Below, piece after piece: positions 59,436 to 64,000 of a stretch of DNA of 64,000 bases (position 1 is the first letter of the stretch; the number at the start of each line of letters is the position of its first letter). Below the pieces are notes generated by a model, which saw only the letters and a program-made list of their open reading frames with translations, made no database searches and had not been told where the DNA came from. Made by a program: the position numbers and the translations under genes. This DNA is from Vibrio panuliri. Lineage in GTDB: Bacteria > Pseudomonadota > Gammaproteobacteria > Enterobacterales > Vibrionaceae. The DNA is taken from positions 1,302,001-1,366,000 of the forward strand of contig NZ_AP019655.1 in assembly GCF_009938205.1 (NCBI RefSeq), in the 5' to 3' direction.

Positions 59436-61250
59436 ATGCGTACAAAAAAAACCAATCGCACCGTGTTGAACCATTATTCAGCATGGAAGTATGTGGTACT
59501 CGTGACCACTATCATCATCATGCTGTTCAGCGCCCTACCATCTTGGTTTGGTGAAGATGCAGCGGTAATCATTAACCACAAAAACACTCCGCTGTCCGTT
59601 GTTACTGTTAAACAGCAACTTGAAGCACACAGCATCGCCGTGAAGCGCATCGATCAAAGTGACGGTGAGACCACTGTTGTGCTTGACGATGCCGCAGAAC
59701 AAAACCAAGCCAAAACATTTTTGGCTGACTTCACCCCTGAAGATGATGTGGTTACCCTTGCCATGGTACCCGCTGCTCCTGCATGGTTACTTGAAATGGG
59801 CTTTAAACCAATCAAGCTTGGTCTTGACCTTCGCGGTGGTGTGCAGTTCCTACTTGATGTCGATATGAACCAAGTGTTCCGCTCACATGCAGAACAAGCT
59901 CAAGAAGCGATCAAAGACTATGCGCGCGAACAACATTTACGTGGCGTGCGAGTAGAAATGACTCGTGAGTCAGGTTTAGAGATCAAAGCACCAAACGAGA
60001 AAGCCGTTGATACCATTCGTCATTATGTTCGCGAACAGTATCCTCAATGGCAAGTACGTGGTGAAGGCGACAATGGCTTAACCATGGCACTTATCGACTC
60101 TGAGAAGCAGACACTGACTAGCCTGACTGTTCAGCAAAACCTGCAAACGATGCGCAGCCGTATTGAAGAGCTTGGTATCACTGAAGCAGCAGTGCAGCGT
60201 CAAGGTGAACACCGTATTCGTATCGAACTTCCAGGTGTGCAAGATCCCGCCGCAGCAAAAAATGTGATTGGTGCCACCGCCAGTCTCGCCTTCTATGAAG
60301 TGAAGCCTGAGCGTTCTGTCGGTACCATTGTCATTCCAGACCAGGACGGTCGCCCTGTGTATGTGGTTCGCAAACCAGTGTTAACAGGTGAACACATCGT
60401 CGATGCGCGTGCCGGAATGGGTGAAATGGGCATGCCAGAGGTGAACATCACGCTCGACTCGACTGGTGGGCACATGATGTCTGATTTCTCCGGCAAACAC
60501 ATCGGGAAACCGATGGCTACGGGATACAGTGAATATAGCCGAGATGCTAAAGGTCATGTCGAACAATCTAATACCATCATTAGTATTGCCACCATTCAAT
60601 CGCAATTAGGTAATCGCTTCAGAATCACTGGTGTCGGTCAGCTAAACGACGCCCAAGATCTTGCGTTATTACTTCGTGCGGGCTCATTGACCGCACCTGT
60701 CACCATCGTAGAAGAACGTACAATTGGTCCTTCTCTTGGTGCCGAGAATATCGAAAACGGCTTCGCTGCTCTGGCGCTAGGTTTAAGTTTGACGCTGCTA
60801 TTTATGGCAGTGTGGTATCGAAAACTGGGTTGGGTGGCAAACTTTGCGCTAATGATCAATATGGTGATGCTGCTCGGTCTTATCGCTTTGCTCCCAGGTG
60901 CTGTACTTACCTTACCGGGTATTGCAGGCTTGGTGCTAACCATTGGTATGGCGGTCGATACTAACGTGCTGATCTTTGAACGTATTAAAGAGAAGATTCG
61001 TGAAGGTCGCAGTATGGCGCAATCTATCGACTTAGGTTTTAGTAGCGCATTTGCCACCATTCTCGACTCGAACATTACCACGCTGATCTCAGCGGCCACC
61101 TTGTACGCAATCGGTAATGGTCCAATTCAAGGTTTCGCTTTAACTCTCGGACTGGGTCTTTTGACCAGTATGTTCACTGGCATTTTCGCTTCGCGAGCAG
61201 TGATCAACATTATTTGGGGTAAAGATTCACGTCGTGGAGTGAGGGTATAA
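59436..61250 (+). CDS. secD: Protein translocase subunit SecD (second copy)
   Basis: 604 residues. TM1 near 20-40 (YVVLVTTIIIMLFSALPSWFGE), a large periplasmic P1 domain containing KLGLDLRGGVQFLLDVDMNQ, then five C-terminal helices. The second half has the SecD motifs RTIGPSLGAENIENG and MAVDTNVLIFERIKEKIREG. SecD with SecF uses proton flow to pull preproteins across the membrane. E. coli SecD is about 615 residues. yajC, tgt and queA, the usual neighbours of secD, are absent. I infer this is the accessory chromosome 2 copy. The start methionine at 59430 is equally possible. Confidence 0.9.
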   Translation: MRTKKTNRTVLNHYSAWKYVVLVTTIIIMLFSALPSWFGEDAAVIINHKNTPLSVVTVKQQLEAHSIAVKRIDQSDGETTVVLDDAAEQNQAKTFLADFTPEDDVVTLAMVPAAPAWLLEMGFKPIKLGLDLRGGVQFLLDVDMNQVFRSHAEQAQEAIKDYAREQHLRGVRVEMTRESGLEIKAPNEKAVDTIRHYVREQYPQWQVRGEGDNGLTMALIDSEKQTLTSLTVQQNLQTMRSRIEELGITEAAVQRQGEHRIRIELPGVQDPAAAKNVIGATASLAFYEVKPERSVGTIVIPDQDGRPVYVVRKPVLTGEHIVDARAGMGEMGMPEVNITLDSTGGHMMSDFSGKHIGKPMATGYSEYSRDAKGHVEQSNTIISIATIQSQLGNRFRITGVGQLNDAQDLALLLRAGSLTAPVTIVEERTIGPSLGAENIENGFAALALGLSLTLLFMAVWYRKLGWVANFALMINMVMLLGLIALLPGAVLTLPGIAGLVLTIGMAVDTNVLIFERIKEKIREGRSMAQSIDLGFSSAFATILDSNITTLISAATLYAIGNGPIQGFALTLGLGLLTSMFTGIFASRAVINIIWGKDSRRGVRV

Positions 61251-61252
61251 CG

Positions 61253-62149
61253 ATGAACAAACTAAGTAAATTAACCAAATGGCGTCATGCAGGCAGCTTA
61301 CTATCTTGCCTGCTAATTGTTGTCTCTATTTTTACCCTTGCAACCAAAGGGCTTAACTTTGGTCTTGATTTTACTGGCGGTATGATTAGCGAGGTTCGCC
61401 TCGATAAAACCCTAACCGCCCCAGAAATCCAAGCTAAACTGGAAACTGCACTCAAGCAACCTGTCTCTGTGGTTGCAACAGGGGATCAAGGTCAATGGAT
61501 GCTGCGCTACGCAGCGCCTGAAAACCTCGAGCAACAGCCAGAAATCAAACCGCTACTAGAAAGCTTCTCGAACAAAGTAGAGATGATCAATGTCAGCATA
61601 GTGGGCCCACAAGTTGGTCAAGAACTGGCTGAGCAAGGCGGCATTGCAGTATTGATCACTCTATTGGTGATCTTGGCGTACCTCAGCTTCCGTTTCGAAT
61701 GGCGCTTAGCCTCCGGTGCATTGCTAGCCTTAATGCATGACGTCTTTATCTTGCTTGGATTCTTTGCTATCACTGGCCTTGAGTTCAACCTAACGGTTCT
61801 TGCTGCACTGCTGGCGGTTCTGGGTTACTCACTCAACGACTCGATCATCATTTCCGACCGTATTCGTGAACTGCTCAAAGCCAATGTAAAGCTTCCAATT
61901 GCAGAGCTTAACAACCAAGCCATTTTGAACACGCTATCGCGTACCTTGATCACTTCAGGTACCACATTGATCTCAGTCGTGTCTCTTTGGTTGCTGGGTG
62001 GCGAGCCACTTTATGGTTTCTCTGTGACCATGTTTATCGGTATTGTCGCCGGTACTTGGTCAACCATGACCATCGCGACCATTATCCCAGAGATGGCAAA
62101 ATTAGGTCCTCAGCATTATGCACCTGAACCTATTTCAGATGCCCCATAA
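61253..62149 (+). CDS. secF: Protein translocase subunit SecF (second copy)
   Basis: 298 residues. TM1 near 15-35, periplasmic domain with FGLDFTGGMISEVRLDK, then five helices. SecF signatures: NVSIVGPQVGQELAEQGG, LMHDVFILLGFFAITGLEFNLTVLAALLAVLGYSLNDSIIISDRIRE and NTLSRTLITSGTTLISV. The ATG is two bases after the secD2 stop, so they are co-transcribed. A terminator follows. Normal E. coli SecF is 323 residues. Confidence 0.93.
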   Translation: MNKLSKLTKWRHAGSLLSCLLIVVSIFTLATKGLNFGLDFTGGMISEVRLDKTLTAPEIQAKLETALKQPVSVVATGDQGQWMLRYAAPENLEQQPEIKPLLESFSNKVEMINVSIVGPQVGQELAEQGGIAVLITLLVILAYLSFRFEWRLASGALLALMHDVFILLGFFAITGLEFNLTVLAALLAVLGYSLNDSIIISDRIRELLKANVKLPIAELNNQAILNTLSRTLITSGTTLISVVSLWLLGGEPLYGFSVTMFIGIVAGTWSTMTIATIIPEMAKLGPQHYAPEPISDAP

Positions 62150-62206
62150 TTCCAACTGTCCGTTGAGAAGTAAGTCAGCATCAAAAACAAAAATAAAGTG
62201 CTAAGC

Positions 62207-62235
62207 AAAACAGACCCATTTGGGTCTGTTTTTTT
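62207..62235 (+). terminator. Terminator of secD2-secF2
   Basis: Perfect stem of at least 11 bp AAACAGACCCA / TGGGTCTGTTT with TT loop, then a run of T residues, 58 bases past the secF stop. Confidence 0.9.
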
Positions 62236-62255
62236 ATGAGTAAGTCTATCTACAT

Positions 62256-63686
62256 CTAACGCAAGAAAAGCTTTGAAAGGAGTTGCTTAAACTGAATTTG
62301 ACGCTCCAGTAACCAACGACTGCGCGGCAGCCATGAAGGTGTGGTAAGCACTGTTTTCGCTTTGGAAAAAGTTTGAAACCCTTCGACTCCGTGGTAATGC
62401 CCCATTCCTGACTGTCCGATGCCACCAAAGGGCGCATCCTTGGCTGAAACGTGCAGCAAGGTGTCGTTTACCGCTAAGCCTCCGCTGTGGGTTTGCGTAC
62501 GAACTTGTTCAATAAGATTGCTGTCGTTACTCATCAAATAGAGAGCCAAAGGTCTGGGCTTATTTTCAATATACTCAAATACTTGATGAATGTGGCGATA
62601 ACCCACTATTGGTAAAATAGGGCCGAATATTTCCTCTTTCATCACCAACATTCCCTCACTGAGGTCAGTCAGTAAATGGGGCAGCATCACACCATCTGCG
62701 ACAGGTTGTTCAAGCGTATGAATCTGAGCGCCTTTCTCTCTCGCATCTTCAATATAGCTCTTCAAACGCTCGAACTGCGCTTCGTTGATGATTTGAGTTA
62801 ACGGTTGACCCGTTTCAATAAACAACTGAGAAAAACGTCGCAGATAAATATCAACAAACTGCTGTTGCTTCTCTTCAGGTAGCAACACATAGTCAGGGGC
62901 CACACATATTTGTCCCGCATTGATGGATTTGCCCATCAGAATCGCATCGACGGCCTTATCCAAGTCTGCATCTGGCGCAATAATGACCGGAGATTTGCCC
63001 CCCAGTTCCAATGTCACCGGAGTAAGGTTGCGCGCGGCTTGCTCAGCAACCAACTTGCCCACTTTAGTGGAACCGGTGAAAAGTAGGTGATCAAACGGCA
63101 ATTGAGAAAAGTATTCGGCGATTTCCACCTCGCCTTCGACCACAAATACATAAGACTCCAACTCCGCTAATACTTGGCTCAGTACCTGATTGGTGTTCGG
63201 AGTATGTTCACTCAGTTTGACCATCACTCGATTACCCGCTGCCAGTGCGGTGACAATCGGGCCAATACTCAAAAATATCGGGAAGTTCCAAGGAACAATG
63301 ACTCCAACTACCCCCAATGGTTGATAAACGACCTCCAGTTTTGAAGGTGTCAGCATCAGCCCAGCTCTGCGCCGTTTAGGCTTCATCCACTTGCGTAGAT
63401 GTTTGACGGTATAGTTGATGTGCTCAACCGCTGGAAGTAAATCGCAAATCGTACTGTCGAACTCGCTCCGATAACCAAAATCCTCACCCAGTGCTTGCAC
63501 CAGCTGTGGCTGAAATCGTAGTAGCGCTAACTTAAGCTTTTGCAAACGAGCTAGACGATTGGAAAGGCTCGCATAAGGTTCACTTTGATAAAGCCCCCCC
63601 ATTTCGTCAAACAACGCTTGTAGCTCTTGTTGCGATTTTACATGTGCTTTTTGCCAACGATTTAGGTCAACAACTTTTTCCATCAT
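62256..63686 (-). CDS. Coniferyl-aldehyde-type NAD(P)-dependent aldehyde dehydrogenase
   Basis: 476 residues in the aldehyde dehydrogenase superfamily, closest to the coniferyl aldehyde dehydrogenase (CalB-like) subfamily. Cofactor-binding region VGVIVPWNFPIFLSIGPIVTALAAGNRVMVKLSE; catalytic Glu in VTLELGGKSP; catalytic Cys in NAGQICVAPDYVLL. The NAD-binding turn FTGSTKVGK lies between. The ending GFQTFSKAKTVLTTPSWLPRSRWLL is typical of CalB-like enzymes and may anchor it at the membrane. No lignin-monomer genes are adjacent, so the natural aldehyde is unknown. Start M1 or M2 (63683). Confidence 0.88.
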   Translation of the reverse strand: MMEKVVDLNRWQKAHVKSQQELQALFDEMGGLYQSEPYASLSNRLARLQKLKLALLRFQPQLVQALGEDFGYRSEFDSTICDLLPAVEHINYTVKHLRKWMKPKRRRAGLMLTPSKLEVVYQPLGVVGVIVPWNFPIFLSIGPIVTALAAGNRVMVKLSEHTPNTNQVLSQVLAELESYVFVVEGEVEIAEYFSQLPFDHLLFTGSTKVGKLVAEQAARNLTPVTLELGGKSPVIIAPDADLDKAVDAILMGKSINAGQICVAPDYVLLPEEKQQQFVDIYLRRFSQLFIETGQPLTQIINEAQFERLKSYIEDAREKGAQIHTLEQPVADGVMLPHLLTDLSEGMLVMKEEIFGPILPIVGYRHIHQVFEYIENKPRPLALYLMSNDSNLIEQVRTQTHSGGLAVNDTLLHVSAKDAPFGGIGQSGMGHYHGVEGFQTFSKAKTVLTTPSWLPRSRWLLERQIQFKQLLSKLFLR

Positions 63687-63741
63687 CCCACTTCACTTCT
63701 GTTACCGAACAGAATAAGCGTAGCTATTTCTGCCCAAAAAA

Positions 63742-64000
63742 TCACTGGCGCTGCACACGCCAAGTTCCTTTGCACGGACCGTTCGTCAGATACCAGGAGC
63801 CTTGCATCACATTGCCACTTACGGTACCTGAAAAACGATAGTCCCATTGGCTATGGTTTGCATACAGCTTAATATTGCCTTGAGTGTCAATCCACCCCCT
63901 CAATGGGGTGCCATTGTAAGTAAGTATTAATTGAACAAAGCCTTGCTCCACGCTGCCTGTTATGGTCGTTCTCTCACACAGATTATTGCCAGTAACATCC
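63742..64000 (-). CDS. 3' end of a gene running off the right edge (hypothetical)
   Basis: Partial minus-strand frame, open from the window edge to a stop at 63742. The visible 85 or so residues include NNLCERTTITGSVEQGF, WIDTQGNIKLYANHSQWDYRFSGTV and end GSWYLTNGPCKGTWRVQRQ. Two Cys residues could form a disulfide. The Thr/Ser/Gly/Asn-rich, strand-like composition suggests a secreted or periplasmic beta domain. Start and N-terminus lie outside the window. Not recognised. Confidence 0.6.
   Translation of the reverse strand, partial: DVTGNNLCERTTITGSVEQGFVQLILTYNGTPLRGWIDTQGNIKLYANHSQWDYRFSGTVSGNVMQGSWYLTNGPCKGTWRVQRQ

Overview
The window looks like part of chromosome 2 of a marine Vibrio (Vibrionaceae, Gammaproteobacteria). 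The sequence shows thrS-infC-rpmI-rplT as one block, a VF530-type DNA-binding protein, a DUF2850-like protein, an OmpU/OmpT-type porin, FadL-type and chemotaxis proteins, and a second SecD/SecF pair. From memory, thrS-infC-rpmI-rplT lies on the small chromosome in V. cholerae, which favours chromosome 2; this is inference, not a database result. I see no insertion sequence, integrase, prophage, CRISPR array, rRNA or tRNA gene. The window reads as ordinary vertically inherited chromosome with many small regulator-plus-target modules.

Layout. 0.1-9.4 kb: an ABC1/COQ8-type kinase-like protein, a DUF2850-like protein, a YnaI-like mechanosensitive channel, an MFS exporter, a metallo-beta-lactamase-fold hydrolase divergent from a TetR regulator with a clear paired operator, a VOC protein, VF530 and a periplasmic 5'-nucleotidase. 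9.7-13.1 kb: rplT, rpmI, infC (AUU start) and thrS, all on the minus strand, with a thrS leader hairpin that mimics a tRNA-Thr anticodon arm. 13.2-18 kb: two tandem paralogous chemoreceptors and a porin. 18-23.5 kb: Lrp/LysE pair, siderophore-interacting protein, and a LysR-controlled glutathione-dependent formaldehyde detoxification pair. 23.5-32.7 kb: RluA-type pseudouridine synthase, TPR-GAF-GGDEF cyclase, sugar acetyltransferase, UspE-like stress protein, a small Cys-rich ORF and a U32 protein.

32.7-37.6 kb: a LysR regulator divergent from a periplasmic alkyl sulfatase, a small exported protein and a FadL-type porin, plausibly an alkyl-sulfate scavenging unit. 37.6-42.7 kb: YqfB-like amidohydrolase, a membrane protein, a flavodoxin-fold/NTF2-fold fusion divergent from LysR plus a P-loop kinase, an AEC transporter and SoxR. 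43-46.5 kb: a two-component system joined to a sugar-binding protein that has no permease beside it. 47-52.6 kb: glgX, a membrane diguanylate-cyclase-like protein with a degenerate GGDEF site, a winged-helix/nuclease-like protein and YccF. 52.7-58.4 kb: TauE/SafE exporter, MFS transporter with a His-rich small protein, ABM protein, HAD phosphatase and an M3 peptidase. 58.5-64 kb: a cluster of 23-nt repeats, a small exported protein, secD2-secF2, an aldehyde dehydrogenase and the 3' end of a gene running off the right edge.

No single large undescribed system stands out. The most useful leads are the thrS anticodon-mimic leader, the two-component/solute-binding trio, the repeat cluster before secD2, an orphan terminator that implies a small RNA upstream of soxR, and the oxidoreductase-NTF2 fusion.
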